Shown piece after piece: positions 25,523 to 36,187 of a stretch of 64,000 bases of DNA (its first letter is position 1; each line of letters starts with the position of its first letter). The position numbers and the translations under genes are program-made. The notes beneath the pieces are model-generated. The model searched no databases. It had not been told where the DNA came from and was given only the letters and a program-made list of their open reading frames with translations. Origin of the DNA: Paraburkholderia sediminicola (GTDB lineage: Bacteria; Pseudomonadota; Gammaproteobacteria; Burkholderiales; Burkholderiaceae); NCBI RefSeq assembly GCF_902859805.1, contig NZ_CADIKC010000001.1:1364001-1428000 (forward strand). Reading direction: 5' to 3'.

Positions 25523-26202
25523 GTTTCGCTCCAGGTGCGCAACAGGTTGTGATAGCAACCGACGAGGCTGCGGCGCGCGGCATCGTCGGCATGCGTGGCG
25601 TTCAGACGTTGAATCGCCGTGTCCATATCGAATAGCAAGGCGCGCTGCGTGTCGCTGCGCACGAGGCTTTGCACCCAGAAGAAGCTGGCGAGGCGCGCAC
25701 CGCGCGTGACCGGCGTGACCTGATGCAGACTGGTGGCGGGATAAACGATCATGTCGCCCGCCGGCAACTTGACCTGTTGCACGCCGTAGGTGTCTTCGAC
25801 AACGAGTTCGCCACCGTCGTATTCGCCGAGTTCGGAGATGAACAATGTCACCGACACGTCCGTGCGCAGCTTCACGCCGTTGGGCAGCACCCGCACCGCG
25901 CCGTCCACATGGCTGCCGAATTCCATGCCGCCTTCGTAGCGATTGAAGAGCGGCGGGTACACCTGATTCGGCAACACTGCGCTGATGAATAACGGGTTGC
26001 GCTCGATCGACGCGAGAATCACGTCGCCGAGTTCACGCGCGAGCGGCGAATGCTCGGCGATCTGCTGGTTGCGTTTGACCGGCGCGCCCTGATAACCGGC
26101 GGTCGCGCGGCCATCGACCCATGCGTCGCCGGCGCTGTCGAGCCGCTCGCGCACAAAGCGCAACTGTTCGGCGTTCAGTACATTGGGAATGTGCAGCAGC
26201 AT
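25519..26202 (-). CDS. piuC: Fe(II)/2-oxoglutarate-dependent PKHD-type hydroxylase (PiuC/YbiX)
   Basis: A 227-residue protein, [20 protein letters not shown], full length for the PiuC/YbiX family. The iron site is HVD ([10 protein letters not shown], about 96-98) and the distal His in [11 protein letters not shown] (about 156-166) with its Arg for 2-oxoglutarate. YbiX/PiuC genes are Fur-controlled and sit beside catecholate siderophore receptors, as here. Ribosome binding site aagga. Encoded directly after the receptor gene and overlapping the PepSY gene. Substrate unknown. Confidence 0.93.
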   Translation of the reverse strand: MLLHIPNVLNAEQLRFVRERLDSAGDAWVDGRATAGYQGAPVKRNQQIAEHSPLARELGDVILASIERNPLFISAVLPNQVYPPLFNRYEGGMEFGSHVDGAVRVLPNGVKLRTDVSVTLFISELGEYDGGELVVEDTYGVQQVKLPAGDMIVYPATSLHQVTPVTRGARLASFFWVQSLVRSDTQRALLFDMDTAIQRLNATHADDAARRSLVGCYHNLLRTWSET

Positions 26203-26287
26203 CTTGAGTTTCCTTGGCCTCTTGACCTCGTTACGTCGGCCTGCCGTTTGCGGGAACAGCAAGCCTACCGTAGCTATGAGACACGCT

Positions 26288-28480
26288 TCAGAAGCGGTAG
26301 TCGAACGTTGCCAGCAACGTGCGTCCGATACCGGGCACGGAACGGCCTCCGTCCGACGGAATCAACGCGTCGTAGTACTGCTTGTTGGTCAGGTTCAGCA
26401 GGTTCAGACGGATGTCGTATTTCTTCGCGTGATACGCCGCGGTCGCATCCCAACGCGTGTAGCCCGGCACCTGCACGTAGTTCGTGTTCGACGCGTAGCG
26501 CGGCGACATATAGGTCGGGCCGCCGCCGATTTCCCACTGCGGCGTGATCGCATACGTGGTCCAGAATGTGAGCGTGTTGCGCGGCGTATTAGCCGGCACG
26601 TGCCCTTGCGTGCCGTCGAGCGCCTTCAGGATGATGGCGTCCATGTAGGTGTAGCCGCCAAACACTTGCCACTTGTCGGTGATGTGTCCCGTCACGCCGG
26701 CCTGGAAACCATCGACGCGGATGTCGCCGTCGAGTTCGTATTCGGTCGGCGAAACTTGCGTGCGCGCGTTGGTCATTTCCTCGCGGAAGAACGCGGAGGT
26801 CACCGAAATATTGCCGCCCAGCAGATCCCACTTGCCGCCGATTTCATACGATTTGGTCGACTCCGGCGCGAGGTTCTGCGTCAGGTTGGTGACCGTCAAC
26901 GCCTCGAGCGACGGATCGAACGACGTGCCGTACGACACGTAGTACGACTGCCAGTCGGTCGGCTGATAAATCACGCCGGCGCGAACGCTGGTGAAGTAGT
27001 TGGTCTGCGTCGCGTAGCCTGGCAAGCTGATCGTGTTGTGGATCTGCGCCTGGAAGCGATCCCAACGCAAGCCGCCGATCACCTTCCAGTGCTGGCCGAT
27101 CGACACGGTGTCGTTCACGTACGCGCCAATTTCGTTCGAGCCGGAATCGGCATAGTTACCGACCGTGGTAGTCACACCGGCAGGCGAAGACAGATACGCC
27201 GGGTTCACCATCGAAACAACTGGCAAGTTGTTGCGCGTGTAGGCCTGATTCGAATAGCTGTCGTGGCCCAGGTCGACCCCGGCGATCAACTCGTGCTTGA
27301 GGGGTCCGGTGTCGAATTTGTATTGAAGCGAGGTGTCGTTGTACAGCGAATGGTTTTCGATCACACGGTCGTGGCTTTGCAACTTGATGAACAGTTGCGA
27401 CGGCGACAGCGTCGTGAAATTGCCATTGGTGAGCGCGGTGCTGCTGGCAAGCGGCCCCGTCAATACCGCTTGCGGCGCGGTCTCACGCGCGTCGGTCATC
27501 GAGTGCGAGAACTGCGTCTGGTTGGTCAGCGTGAGCTGGTCCGAGAACTTGTGTTTGATCGCGGCGGTGAACGTCTGCACGTCCTGAATCGTGCGATCTG
27601 TGGTCAAGCCATAAAACGTGTTCTTCGGCACTGGCGACGGGCGGCCGTTCAACGCCTGCACGCCGTAGTCAGGCATGTCGTAGTTGTGCTGGATCAGCGC
27701 GGAGATCGTGACTTCAGTCGGCGTGCCAATGCCGAAGCGTACTTCCGGCGCGATACCGTAGTCCTTGTTTTTCATCTCGTCGCGCGTCGAACCGAGGCTT
27801 TGGCCGAATGCGTTCAGGCGAATCGCGGCGGTGTCCGTCAGCTTGTGATTCACGTCGACGGTGCTGCGGTAGCGATCGTCGGTGCCGATCATGCCCGTGA
27901 CCTCCGCCGAGTCCTTCAGGTTCGCCTTCTTGCTGACCTGGTTGATCACGCCGCCCGTCGAGCCACGGCCGAACAACATCGACGACGGACCGTACAGCAC
28001 TTCGAGTTCTTCAAGGTCGAAGGTGTCGCGATAGTACTGGTTGCGATCGCGGAAGCCGTCCAGATAGATGTCGTTCTGAGCGGTGAAGCCGCGCAGGTTG
28101 ATGTTGTTGCCGATCTGCCCGCCTTCGGCTGCGCCGATCGTCACGCCCGGCGCATTGCGCAGCGCGTCCTGGAACGACGTGGCGCCCTGCGAGGCGAGCA
28201 CCGACTTGTTGATCACGGTCACTGTCTGCGGAATGTCGCGCAATGCGGTGGGCGTCTTGGCGCCGACCGTCGAGCGCTCTGCCTGGAAGTCCTGTTGTTC
28301 GGCTTGCGCCGCGACGCCGATGGTCGGCAAGGTCGCGTTGTCGGCCGTTGCGGACGACGGCGCGTTTTGCGCTGACGGCTGCGACGCAGCTTGCGGAGCG
28401 GTCTGCGCGACGGCGGGCGTGGCAAATGGAACGGCAAAAGCTAGCGCTAACGCAGTCGCAAGCGGCGTGTGGTTGAACAT
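26288..28480 (-). CDS. fiu: TonB-dependent catecholate siderophore receptor (Fiu-like)
   Basis: A 730-residue outer-membrane receptor. Signal peptide ends near TPAVAQT; the plug domain (residues about 75-190) has [33 protein letters not shown] and [19 protein letters not shown]; the beta-barrel ends with the terminal aromatic LLATFDYRF. The combination with PiuC and a PepSY protein is that of Fiu/PiuA, receptors for catechol siderophores such as dihydroxybenzoylserine. A Fur-like box lies 130 bases upstream. First gene of the operon. Confidence 0.93.
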   Translation of the reverse strand: MFNHTPLATALALAFAVPFATPAVAQTAPQAASQPSAQNAPSSATADNATLPTIGVAAQAEQQDFQAERSTVGAKTPTALRDIPQTVTVINKSVLASQGATSFQDALRNAPGVTIGAAEGGQIGNNINLRGFTAQNDIYLDGFRDRNQYYRDTFDLEELEVLYGPSSMLFGRGSTGGVINQVSKKANLKDSAEVTGMIGTDDRYRSTVDVNHKLTDTAAIRLNAFGQSLGSTRDEMKNKDYGIAPEVRFGIGTPTEVTISALIQHNYDMPDYGVQALNGRPSPVPKNTFYGLTTDRTIQDVQTFTAAIKHKFSDQLTLTNQTQFSHSMTDARETAPQAVLTGPLASSTALTNGNFTTLSPSQLFIKLQSHDRVIENHSLYNDTSLQYKFDTGPLKHELIAGVDLGHDSYSNQAYTRNNLPVVSMVNPAYLSSPAGVTTTVGNYADSGSNEIGAYVNDTVSIGQHWKVIGGLRWDRFQAQIHNTISLPGYATQTNYFTSVRAGVIYQPTDWQSYYVSYGTSFDPSLEALTVTNLTQNLAPESTKSYEIGGKWDLLGGNISVTSAFFREEMTNARTQVSPTEYELDGDIRVDGFQAGVTGHITDKWQVFGGYTYMDAIILKALDGTQGHVPANTPRNTLTFWTTYAITPQWEIGGGPTYMSPRYASNTNYVQVPGYTRWDATAAYHAKKYDIRLNLLNLTNKQYYDALIPSDGGRSVPGIGRTLLATFDYRF

Positions 28481-29071
28481 GGGAAATCCCGTCGGAAGTG
28501 CGCTTGCCCGATCCGCATGCTCGACATGGAATCAATGACAAAACCGCAATTGGCTGGCTGCCGGTCTCCTGCTTGGAGCAAGAACGACGGGATGGCTGGC
28601 TGGTGGTTAAATGAGAATCGATATCATTCCATACGCATAAAGCCCCATCAACCGCGCGGAACCTTACCTGCTGTAATGGGATTATTTCTAATTTTTACCA
28701 ACGTATGGAATACGTAATTTTCGAAGCGTCATGGTTAGCTGAAAATTACTTATATGTAATGTTTGGCGACCCAACACGTGGCGCCTTCTGATATTTATTA
28801 GACGAATACGCGGCCCTGCCCATATCCTCGGAAAACACATCAACTTCTCTCAACGCTCAGCAGAGCTGATCTGAAAAATCCAGTCTATGTCGCGCGGCAA
28901 TGAAAGTTCGCGTCACTTTCGCAATCGAGTCGAGCGGCACGCCAAGCTTTCTAAATGCTAACGCCTCACTGCGCTTACGTGTGCCCGCGGCCGAACGCGA
29001 AATCGCCACACCGTTTATCCTTTTTACAACACCGCATACCGCAACTGTCCCGTCCATCTTCGGAGTTGACC
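28481..29071. other. Intergenic region between the TonB receptor and the aldo/keto reductase genes
   Basis: A 590-base gap between divergent genes. It contains the Fur-like box at 28610-28628 and an AT-rich part at about 28620-28760, the likely promoter of the receptor operon. No gene or repeat is seen in the rest. Confidence 0.6.
28610..28628 (-). promoter_or_regulatory. Fur-like box upstream of the fiu-like operon
   Basis: AATGAGAATCGATATCATT, a near-palindrome with AATGA/TCATT ends, about 130 bases upstream of the receptor ATG. Read on the minus strand it contains ATCGATTCTCATT, closely matching the boxes at 41093 and 45965. Expected effect: Fe-Fur repression. Confidence 0.75.
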
Positions 29072-30067
29072 ATGCAATACCGCAAATTCGGCCGCACTGG
29101 CCTGACCGTTTCGCGCCTGTGTCTCGGCACGATGACCTTTGGCCTGCAGACGGAAGAAGACGTTTCGCGGCGAATTCTCGACACGGCGGCGGACGCCGGT
29201 GTGAACTTCATCGATACCGCGAACGTTTATCCGCTCGGCGGCGGCGAAAGCATTGCCGGACGCACGGAGGAGATCGTCGGGCGATGGTTGAAGGGCAAAC
29301 GCGACCGCTTCATTCTGGCGACGAAGGCGGTCGGCAAGATGGGGCCGTCAGCGTGGGATCAGGGCGCCTCGCGCAAACATCTGCTGGACGCGATCGACGC
29401 ATCGCTGCTGCGGCTCGGCACGGACTACGTGGACCTGTACCAGCTCCATTCCGACGACGCGAACACTCCGCTCGATGAGACGCTCGAAGCACTCGACGTG
29501 ATCGTGCGATCCGGAAAGGCGCGGTATATCGGCGTGTCGAATTTCCTGGCGTATCGGCTGGCGCGGGCGCTGGGTCGCGCCGATGTGTTGCGCGTGGCGC
29601 GGTTTGTCTCGGTGCAGCCCCGCTATAACCTGCTGTTCCGGCAGATCGAGCGGGAATTGCTGCCTTTGGCGGATGAAGAGCAATTGGCCGTGATGCCTTA
29701 CAACCCGCTGGCGGGTGGTTTGCTGACCGGCAAGCACCGGGTGGACGCTGCGCCCACGTCCGGGCGATTCACCGAAACCGTCGGGAAGGCGGGAGCCATG
29801 TATCAGGAGCGGTACTGGCATCAACGCGAGTTCGAAACGATCGAGAAGCTGAAGGCAATCGCTGCGCCGACGGGCGAGTCTTTGACGCGGGTCTCGCTGG
29901 CGTGGGTGCTGGCGAATCCGCTGATTACGTCGGCGATTATTGGCGCCAGCCGCGCTGAGCAGTTGAGCGATACGCTGTCGGCTTCGGAGCTTGTGCTCGA
30001 CGCACAGGTTAAGACGCAGCTCGATGAGGTAAGTCACGAATATCGATGGGGTGACGCGGCCCGGTAG
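29072..30067 (+). CDS. Aldo/keto reductase
   Basis: A 331-residue AKR-fold NADPH-dependent oxidoreductase. It starts MQYRKFGRTGLTVSRLCLGT as most YajO/Tas-like AKRs do; the catalytic tetrad can be seen as Asp and Tyr in DTANVYPLGG (about 50-55), Lys in LATKAVG and His in YQLHSDD. GVSNFLAY and SAIIGASRAEQLSD form the cofactor region. It reduces aldehydes or ketones to alcohols; the natural substrate is unknown. A ribosome binding site (cggagttg) fixes the ATG at 29072. Single gene. Confidence 0.93.
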   Translation: MQYRKFGRTGLTVSRLCLGTMTFGLQTEEDVSRRILDTAADAGVNFIDTANVYPLGGGESIAGRTEEIVGRWLKGKRDRFILATKAVGKMGPSAWDQGASRKHLLDAIDASLLRLGTDYVDLYQLHSDDANTPLDETLEALDVIVRSGKARYIGVSNFLAYRLARALGRADVLRVARFVSVQPRYNLLFRQIERELLPLADEEQLAVMPYNPLAGGLLTGKHRVDAAPTSGRFTETVGKAGAMYQERYWHQREFETIEKLKAIAAPTGESLTRVSLAWVLANPLITSAIIGASRAEQLSDTLSASELVLDAQVKTQLDEVSHEYRWGDAAR

Positions 30068-30128
30068 TGGGGTGCCCTCGACGGCGGCGCCGGTGGTTGC
30101 CCGGCTTCCGCCATCGAAGGCATAAGAC

Positions 30129-30695
30129 TCACCGTCCGTATCGCAGCACCGTACTCGCCGCAGCGAGCACATGGTCCTTCATAGCCGCCAGCAACGCGTC
30201 GCGCGTCAATCCTGCTGGCAATGCGTCGGGCGGTAAATCAAGCGCATAAACCTGCGCAACATAGTGATGCGGGACGTCCCCAACCGGCGGGCACGGTCCG
30301 TAATAGCCAGGGCCACCCGTCCGGTTCGTTCCGCCCACGCTGCCGGCCGGCGTCGCACCCGCACCGAGCCCGGTCGCCGATGGTGCGACGCCATACAACA
30401 CCCAGTGGACTATGCCCAGACCCTTCGCACCGTCCGGATCGAAGATAGTAATGGCGTAACTCTTCGTGCCGGCCGGCGTGTTCCGCCATTGCAAGGCCGG
30501 CGACACATTCCCGCCACCGCAATTATTCGCGCTCGCCGCGTGACTCGAATCCAGTGTGCCGCCGTCGGCCAAACCCGGCGACGACAGCGCAAATGCATCG
30601 GCCGCACGGGCACTCGCCGCAGCAAAAGTCAGCGCGGCGCACATGCAGACAAATAACAGGCGTCGTGCAGCGCCGGCGGTATGGCTTCGAATCAT
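30129..30695 (-). CDS. YbhB/YbcL family (PEBP-like) periplasmic protein
   Basis: A 188-residue protein with a Sec signal (cleavage near ASARAADAF) and the PEBP/Raf-kinase-inhibitor-like domain: ALQWRNTPAGTKSYAITIFD and DPDGAKGLGIVHWVLYGV, then GGPGYYGPCPP. This ligand-pocket core is conserved; the role is not established in bacteria. The ATG at 30695 follows ggggaag. It is convergent with the aldo/keto reductase gene. Confidence 0.92.
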   Translation of the reverse strand: MIRSHTAGAARRLLFVCMCAALTFAAASARAADAFALSSPGLADGGTLDSSHAASANNCGGGNVSPALQWRNTPAGTKSYAITIFDPDGAKGLGIVHWVLYGVAPSATGLGAGATPAGSVGGTNRTGGPGYYGPCPPVGDVPHHYVAQVYALDLPPDALPAGLTRDALLAAMKDHVLAAASTVLRYGR

Positions 30696-30836
30696 CGTTG
30701 GCTTCCCCGGATATAAGTTAGCTAAGCTGAAAAAAGTCGCACCGCAACAAACGGGCGTCACGGCCACCGGTGACAAACGTATCGACTGCCCACTTTATTC
30801 CGCCGACGCGAAACGAATCCATCCTTAGTTCAAGCA

Positions 30837-31637
30837 TCATTTGAACCGGCCCGTCCGCTCATTCGCCTCCGGCAACTGCCGCGTCTCGCGCAACGACTTC
30901 GGATGCCACAGCCGCGCACCGCCTTCGATTCCCGCATCGTTCGAAACAGTTGCGACGTTCGCGGGCAACTTGAACGTCAGCCGCGCCGCGTTGCCACCGC
31001 CGATCCACAGCTTGTCGTAGTTCACCAGCGAATTGAGAATGCCGATTATTTTCTCGACCCGGCGATTCCAGCGCTTGTTTCCCGCCTTCTCGCGCGCCGC
31101 GTCGCCGATGTATTCGTCGTACGCCACCCCTTTCTTGCTGACCGGATGATGCGCAAGCTCGAGATGAGGCATCAACTCGCCATCGCGGAACAGCGCCGTG
31201 CCCGCGCCAGTGCCAAGCGTCAGCACGAGCTCGATCCCGTGGCCCTCGATCGCGGCGAAGCCCTGCATCTCCGCGTCGTTGATCATGCGCACCGGCAGAC
31301 CGCCGAGGCGCTGCGCCAGCGAATCCGCAAGCGGAATGTCGTGCCAGCCTTCGGCGCCAAAATGCGGCGCCGTCAGAATGCGGTTGTTGCGCACCACGCC
31401 CGGGAAGCCAATCGACATCAGCGTAGGCGGCTCCTTTTCGACGAGCGGCTCGACCAGCTTCACCAACGCATCCACCAGTTGCTCCGGCGTGCACGGATGC
31501 GGCGTCGGCACGCGCAAACGGTCGGTTTTCATCTGACCGTCCGCATCGATGATCGCGGCTTTCAAGCCGGTGCCACCGACATCGATCGCCAGAATCCGCT
31601 CGGTGCTGCTTTTTACTTTCGTCTTACGTGTGGCCAC
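30837..31637 (-). CDS. ppgK: ROK family glucokinase, polyphosphate-glucokinase-like
   Basis: A 266-residue ROK-fold sugar kinase. The phosphate loop is DVGGTG (19-24); a second glycine loop is LTLGTGAGTALF (about 139-150), with MINDAEMQG carrying the catalytic Asp. The small size, absence of the ROK CxCGxxGC zinc motif and ELAHHPVSKKGVAYDEYIG segment fit the polyphosphate-glucokinase subgroup, which phosphorylates glucose using polyphosphate or ATP. GTG start with a ggggga ribosome binding site. It is the last of four genes feeding glucose to glucose-6-phosphate, 35 bases after zwf. Confidence 0.85.
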   Translation of the reverse strand: MATRKTKVKSSTERILAIDVGGTGLKAAIIDADGQMKTDRLRVPTPHPCTPEQLVDALVKLVEPLVEKEPPTLMSIGFPGVVRNNRILTAPHFGAEGWHDIPLADSLAQRLGGLPVRMINDAEMQGFAAIEGHGIELVLTLGTGAGTALFRDGELMPHLELAHHPVSKKGVAYDEYIGDAAREKAGNKRWNRRVEKIIGILNSLVNYDKLWIGGGNAARLTFKLPANVATVSNDAGIEGGARLWHPKSLRETRQLPEANERTGRFK

Positions 31638-31672
31638 GGTGTCCCCCGATTGTGTTGGTGCGTCTCATGGAG

Positions 31673-33286
31673 TTACTTCTTTTCGACTGCATCCTGCTTT
31701 AAGGGCCGCCATGAATGGCCGTCGCGTGCGAGCAGCGCGTCTGCCTCAGCGGGTCCCTCGCTGCCGGCAGCGTAACCGTGCACCGGTATCGCGCCGCCGG
31801 TTTTCGGGTGCAGCACGTCGTCCACCGCGCACCAACTCGTTTCGATGCTGTCGGCGCGCTGGAACAGCGTCTCGTCACCCAGCATGCAGTCGTACAGCAA
31901 GGTCTCGTAGCCAACGTTGGCCCGTTCGGCGAAGAAGTCTGCATAGTCGAACGACGACTGCACCGCGCCGATCTGCATCACCGGCCCCGGCGTCTTCACA
32001 TTGAAGTCGAAGCTCGTGCCGTGCGCGGGATCGATGCGCAAGGTCAGCACGTTCGGCGTCAACGCGTCGACCGGAGTGTCGCGGAACAGACGGAACGGCA
32101 CCGGCTTCAGTTGCACCGAGATCTCCGTGCGGCGCGCGGCGAGCCGCTTGCCGGTGCGCAGATAGAACGGCACGCCCGCCCAACGCCAGTTCTCGACATA
32201 CACGCGCGCGGCGGCATAGGTTTCGGTCGTGCTGTCCGGCGCGACGTCGGGTTCCTCGCGATAGCCGATACCCGCCGGACCCTTCTCGTATTGACCGAAG
32301 ACGACGTCGTCGGCAGTCAGCGGCTGGATTGCATCGGAGATTTCGGCCTTCTTGTCGCGCACGGCTTCGGCATCGAACGAATTGGGCGGCTCCATTGCGA
32401 CCATGCCGAGCAACTGGAACAGGTGGTTCGGCAGCATGTCGCGGAACGCGCCGGTCTGCTCGTAAAACTTGCCGCGTCCCTCCACGCCGATCGTTTCGGC
32501 CGCGGTGATCTGCACGCTGTCGATATATTCGCGCCGCCAGATCGGTTCGAACAGCGCATTCGCAAAGCGCACCGCGAGAATGCTCTGCACGGTGTCCTTG
32601 CCGAGAAAGTGATCGATGCGATACACCTGAGACTCGTCCGCGTACGACAGAATGTGCGCGTTCAGGTCACGCGCCGAAGCGAGATCGGTGCCGAATGGCT
32701 TCTCGATGACGATGCGGCGGAAGCCGCCCGTATTGCCCTCACCCGCGCCCTCGCCTTCTTTCAGCAAGCCCGCTTTGCCGAGATGCTCGACGATCGGCTT
32801 GAAGAAGCGCGCAGTGACCGCCAGGTAAAAAATCACATTGCCACCCGGCGATTGATCGAGCTTTTGCTTGAGCTTTGCGAACGTGTCGTCGGTTTCGAAT
32901 TCACCGGCCATGTATTCGAGTCGCTGCGCGACCCAATTCCACGCTTTGTCGTCGAGCTTGCCGGCGTGGAAAGTGCTGGCTTTGTCGGCGGCGAACTGCT
33001 GCAGCGACTTATGCAAGTCTTCGCGCCATACGCTCGTCTCGCGTTCGCCGTGATTCACGCCGATGATCTTCATGCCGTCATCGAGCAGGCCGTCTACTGC
33101 GAGGTTGTACAGCGCGGGCATCAGCAACCGTTTGGTCAGGTCGCCGCCCGCGCCGAAGATCACCAGTGTGCAGGGCGGCGCAGGCCGCTTGCCGGCCGGC
33201 GACGACGGCGCATCATGCGGACCCGCGCTGACTTTGCAACTGGGTTCGCGACTGGCGGAAGCTGGGGTGTTCGGAGTAGTCGACAT
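31673..33286 (-). CDS. zwf: Glucose-6-phosphate 1-dehydrogenase
   Basis: A 537-residue protein, slightly longer than usual (about 490) owing to a 38-residue Ser/Ala/Pro-rich N-terminal extension. The NADP-binding loop is FGAGGDLTKRLL (44-55), the substrate motif EKPFG is at 195-199, and the catalytic signature RIDHFLGK is at 223-230. It oxidises glucose-6-phosphate to 6-phosphogluconolactone at the entry of the pentose-phosphate/Entner-Doudoroff routes. It lies 18 bases after the MGH1-type glycosidase gene and 35 before the glucokinase gene. Burkholderiales often carry a second zwf elsewhere. Confidence 0.95.
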   Translation of the reverse strand: MSTTPNTPASASREPSCKVSAGPHDAPSSPAGKRPAPPCTLVIFGAGGDLTKRLLMPALYNLAVDGLLDDGMKIIGVNHGERETSVWREDLHKSLQQFAADKASTFHAGKLDDKAWNWVAQRLEYMAGEFETDDTFAKLKQKLDQSPGGNVIFYLAVTARFFKPIVEHLGKAGLLKEGEGAGEGNTGGFRRIVIEKPFGTDLASARDLNAHILSYADESQVYRIDHFLGKDTVQSILAVRFANALFEPIWRREYIDSVQITAAETIGVEGRGKFYEQTGAFRDMLPNHLFQLLGMVAMEPPNSFDAEAVRDKKAEISDAIQPLTADDVVFGQYEKGPAGIGYREEPDVAPDSTTETYAAARVYVENWRWAGVPFYLRTGKRLAARRTEISVQLKPVPFRLFRDTPVDALTPNVLTLRIDPAHGTSFDFNVKTPGPVMQIGAVQSSFDYADFFAERANVGYETLLYDCMLGDETLFQRADSIETSWCAVDDVLHPKTGGAIPVHGYAAGSEGPAEADALLARDGHSWRPLKQDAVEKK

Positions 33287-33304
33287 GGGATTCGCTTAAG
33301 AAAG

Positions 33305-36136
33305 CTACTTGGTTACGGCCGTTACCAGCGCAGGCGCAGGTTCGGGCGCGGACTCGGGCGCAGACTCGGGCGCAGACTCAGGTGGGCAGGCGGGAGCAGG
33401 CGTTGAGGTCGACGTGGGTATCGGCGCCCGGTCCGGCTCGCCAGCCAGCGGCACATTGCCGGATGCGCCCATCGCCCTCGGTTGCAACAGCAGCGCCACC
33501 AGGCCGCTCCAGCCGGTTTGATGCGAAGCACCCACGCCACGCCCGTTGTCGCCATGGAAATACTCATGGAACAGCACGAGATCGCGCGACCGCGGGTCAG
33601 CCTGCAAAAGTGGATACGCGCCCATCACCGGACGTTCGCCGTTCTTGTCCTTCAGGAACAGGGTGGTCGCCCGGCGCGCCAATTCGTCGCCGATTTCGCA
33701 GAGCGAAAACTTCTGCCCTGAGCCGGTCGGATATTCGACGCGAAAACTATCGCCGTAGTAACGATGAAATTCGTAGAGCGATTCAATCAGCAGATAGTTC
33801 ACCGGCATCCATACCGGCCCGCGCCAATTCGAATTGCCGCCGAACACGCGGGTGTCGGATTCGGCCGGCAGATACTTGACGGTGACACTGGTGCCGTTGT
33901 GATTGAACTCGAACGGATGGTCGCGATGGAATCGCGACAGCGCCCGCACGCCATGGTCGGAGAGGAATTCGCTTTCGTCGAGCGCCCGGCGCAGCAACGC
34001 TTTCATCCGATGCCCGCGCAGCAGCGAGAGCAGTAACGCGTTGCCCTTGCCGGGCTCGTTCCAGCGCGAAACCAGCTTTGCCAGATCGGGGCGGTGCTCG
34101 AGGAACCAGACGAGCCGCTCGCGCAGACCCGGCAGGTGGCCATGCAAACGTTCTTCAAGCACGTGCACGGCGAAAAGCGGAATCAGGCCGACAATCGAGC
34201 GCAGGCGCATCGGAATATTGCTGCCGTCGGGCAGGCGCAATTTGTCGTAGAAGAATTCGTCTTCGCTGTCCCATAGGCCGGTATCGCAACCGTCGTCGCA
34301 ACTCACGGCTTCGGCGATATACAGGAAGTGCTCGAAAAACTTCACACCGATATCGACGAACACGTGGTTCGCATACGCGAGCTCAAGCGCGATCCGCATC
34401 AGGTCGAGCGCGTATGCGGCCATCCACGCGGTGCCGTCGGCTTGATCGATGTGACCGCCCGTCGGCAACGGCGACGAGCGGTCGAAGATACCGACGTTGT
34501 CCAACCCGAGAAAGCCGCCCTGAAAAACGTTACGGCCGTCCGCATCCTTGCGGTTCACCCACCACGTGAAGTTCAGCAACAGCTTGTGAAATACGAGTTC
34601 CAGAAAATCCCGATCCGCCTTGCCGGTCAGCGCGCGGTCGATTTCATAGACGCGCCACGCGGCCCAGGCATGCACGGGCGGATTCGCGTCGCCGAGCGCC
34701 CACTCGTAGGCAGGCAATTGACCATTCGGATGCTGATACCGGTCCTTCACCAGCAGCAACAATTGCCGCTTGGCAAACGCGGGATCGATCAGCGCGAACG
34801 CGGCCGCATGAAACGCCAGGTCCCATGACGCGTACCACGGGTATTCCCACTTGTCGGGCATCGACACGATGTCCGCGTTACACAGATGCCGCCAGTCCAC
34901 ATTGCGGCCACGTTTGCGGGACGCAGGCGGCGTGGGTTGCAGCGGATCGCCTTCGAGCCAGCGCTGCACGTCGTACTGGTAGTACTGCTTGGACCACAGT
35001 ATGCCGGCGAGCGCCTGGCGCTGCACGAGGCGCGCGTCAGGATCGCTGATCTCGTGCTGCAGCGCGCCATAGAATTCATCGGCCTCGGCAATCCGGTGAG
35101 CGAACACCGCATCCGCATCGAGTTGCGTGTCGTCCGGCGCCGACTGCGGACGCCAGCGCATATACACCACGGCGCGGCCGTGCGGGCCGAGTTCAATCGA
35201 CGCATGCGCGCCCGCCTTGGTGCCGGCGTCGCGGCGGACCGCCTGTTCGTCGCCGTGGACGAGGTAGTCGTTGAAGCCGTCCTTGAACGGCCCCGCGCCA
35301 TCCATGTTGAACAAACGCTTGACGTTGGTGTCGTTCTCGCAAAACAGCCACGCCATTTGCGGCGCGTCTTTCGACCACGCTGTCACGACGATCGGCTCAT
35401 GGCCATGCTGCTTGCCGATCAAATGGACTTCACCGTTGTGGTCCTTGCCGGCGACCAGCGAAGGCTTGTCCTTGTTCTCCTTCCACGACCACGAATTGCG
35501 CGCCCAGATCTGCGGCAGCACATCGAGCGAAGCCGCCTCGTCCGCGCGATTCTCGATCGTCACGCGCATCAGGATGTCGTCGGGCGCGTGCTTCGCGTAT
35601 TCGACCTGCACGTCGAAGTAACGGCAATCGTCGAACACGCCGGTATCGAGGATTTCGTATTCCGGCATGTCGCCATCACGTCGCGCGTTTTCCTGCACGA
35701 GATCGTCGTACGGAAACGCGGCATGCGGGTACTTGTAGAGCATCCGCATGTACGAATGCGTCGGCGTGCCGTCGACGTAGAAGTACAGCTCCTTCACGTC
35801 CTCGCCGTGATTGCCCTGCGCGTTGGTGAGGCCGAACAGACGTTCCTTCAGGATCGGGTCTTTGCGGTTCCACAGCGCGAGCGATACGCACCAGCTGAGT
35901 TTGTCGTCGCCGAAACCGGCGATGCCGTCTTCGCCCCAACGGTAGGCGCGGCTGCGTGCATGGTCGTGGGGAAAAGAATCCCAGGCGGTGCCGTCCGCGC
36001 TGTAATCCTCGCGCACCGTGCCCCATTGACGCTCGCTGAGATACGGCCCCCAGCGTTGCCAATGGGCACAGTCGGCGGAGTGAAGGCGGGAACCTTCGAT
36101 CGTGTCGAGCAGATTGGCAGCGCGCAGCGGTGGCAT
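33305..36136 (-). CDS. MGH1-type / GH63-like glucosidase
   Basis: A 943-residue protein with a long (alpha/alpha)6-barrel of the mannosyl-oligosaccharide glucosidase type. Landmarks are RWGPYLSERQWGTVREDYS and YPHAAFPYDDLVQENA near the N-terminus, WYASWDLAFHAAAFALIDP at about 460-480 with the catalytic-acid region, and NSNWRGPVWMPVNYLLIES at about 783-801. The C-terminus is a low-complexity tail with repeated ESAP units (DNA repeat at about 33340-33385). It probably cleaves glucose units from an alpha-glucan or glucosyl-glycoside. Third-from-last gene in the operon, 51 bases after the debranching gene. Confidence 0.88.
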   Translation of the reverse strand: MPPLRAANLLDTIEGSRLHSADCAHWQRWGPYLSERQWGTVREDYSADGTAWDSFPHDHARSRAYRWGEDGIAGFGDDKLSWCVSLALWNRKDPILKERLFGLTNAQGNHGEDVKELYFYVDGTPTHSYMRMLYKYPHAAFPYDDLVQENARRDGDMPEYEILDTGVFDDCRYFDVQVEYAKHAPDDILMRVTIENRADEAASLDVLPQIWARNSWSWKENKDKPSLVAGKDHNGEVHLIGKQHGHEPIVVTAWSKDAPQMAWLFCENDTNVKRLFNMDGAGPFKDGFNDYLVHGDEQAVRRDAGTKAGAHASIELGPHGRAVVYMRWRPQSAPDDTQLDADAVFAHRIAEADEFYGALQHEISDPDARLVQRQALAGILWSKQYYQYDVQRWLEGDPLQPTPPASRKRGRNVDWRHLCNADIVSMPDKWEYPWYASWDLAFHAAAFALIDPAFAKRQLLLLVKDRYQHPNGQLPAYEWALGDANPPVHAWAAWRVYEIDRALTGKADRDFLELVFHKLLLNFTWWVNRKDADGRNVFQGGFLGLDNVGIFDRSSPLPTGGHIDQADGTAWMAAYALDLMRIALELAYANHVFVDIGVKFFEHFLYIAEAVSCDDGCDTGLWDSEDEFFYDKLRLPDGSNIPMRLRSIVGLIPLFAVHVLEERLHGHLPGLRERLVWFLEHRPDLAKLVSRWNEPGKGNALLLSLLRGHRMKALLRRALDESEFLSDHGVRALSRFHRDHPFEFNHNGTSVTVKYLPAESDTRVFGGNSNWRGPVWMPVNYLLIESLYEFHRYYGDSFRVEYPTGSGQKFSLCEIGDELARRATTLFLKDKNGERPVMGAYPLLQADPRSRDLVLFHEYFHGDNGRGVGASHQTGWSGLVALLLQPRAMGASGNVPLAGEPDRAPIPTSTSTPAPACPPESAPESAPESAPEPAPALVTAVTK

Positions 36137-36187
36137 GACTACGTCCTTGCGTCGGGCCTGGCGGTGGGACTCACATCGTAGCGCGGT

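Noticed and set aside
26183..28375. 730-residue open frame antisense to the Fiu-like receptor
   Set aside because: Arg/Val-rich composition and codon pattern of a shadow frame of a high-GC gene; no ribosome binding site, no domain.
29010..29071. Longer start for the aldo/keto reductase at 28955
   Set aside because: The extra residues have no similarity to the family, and a ribosome binding site lies in front of 29072.
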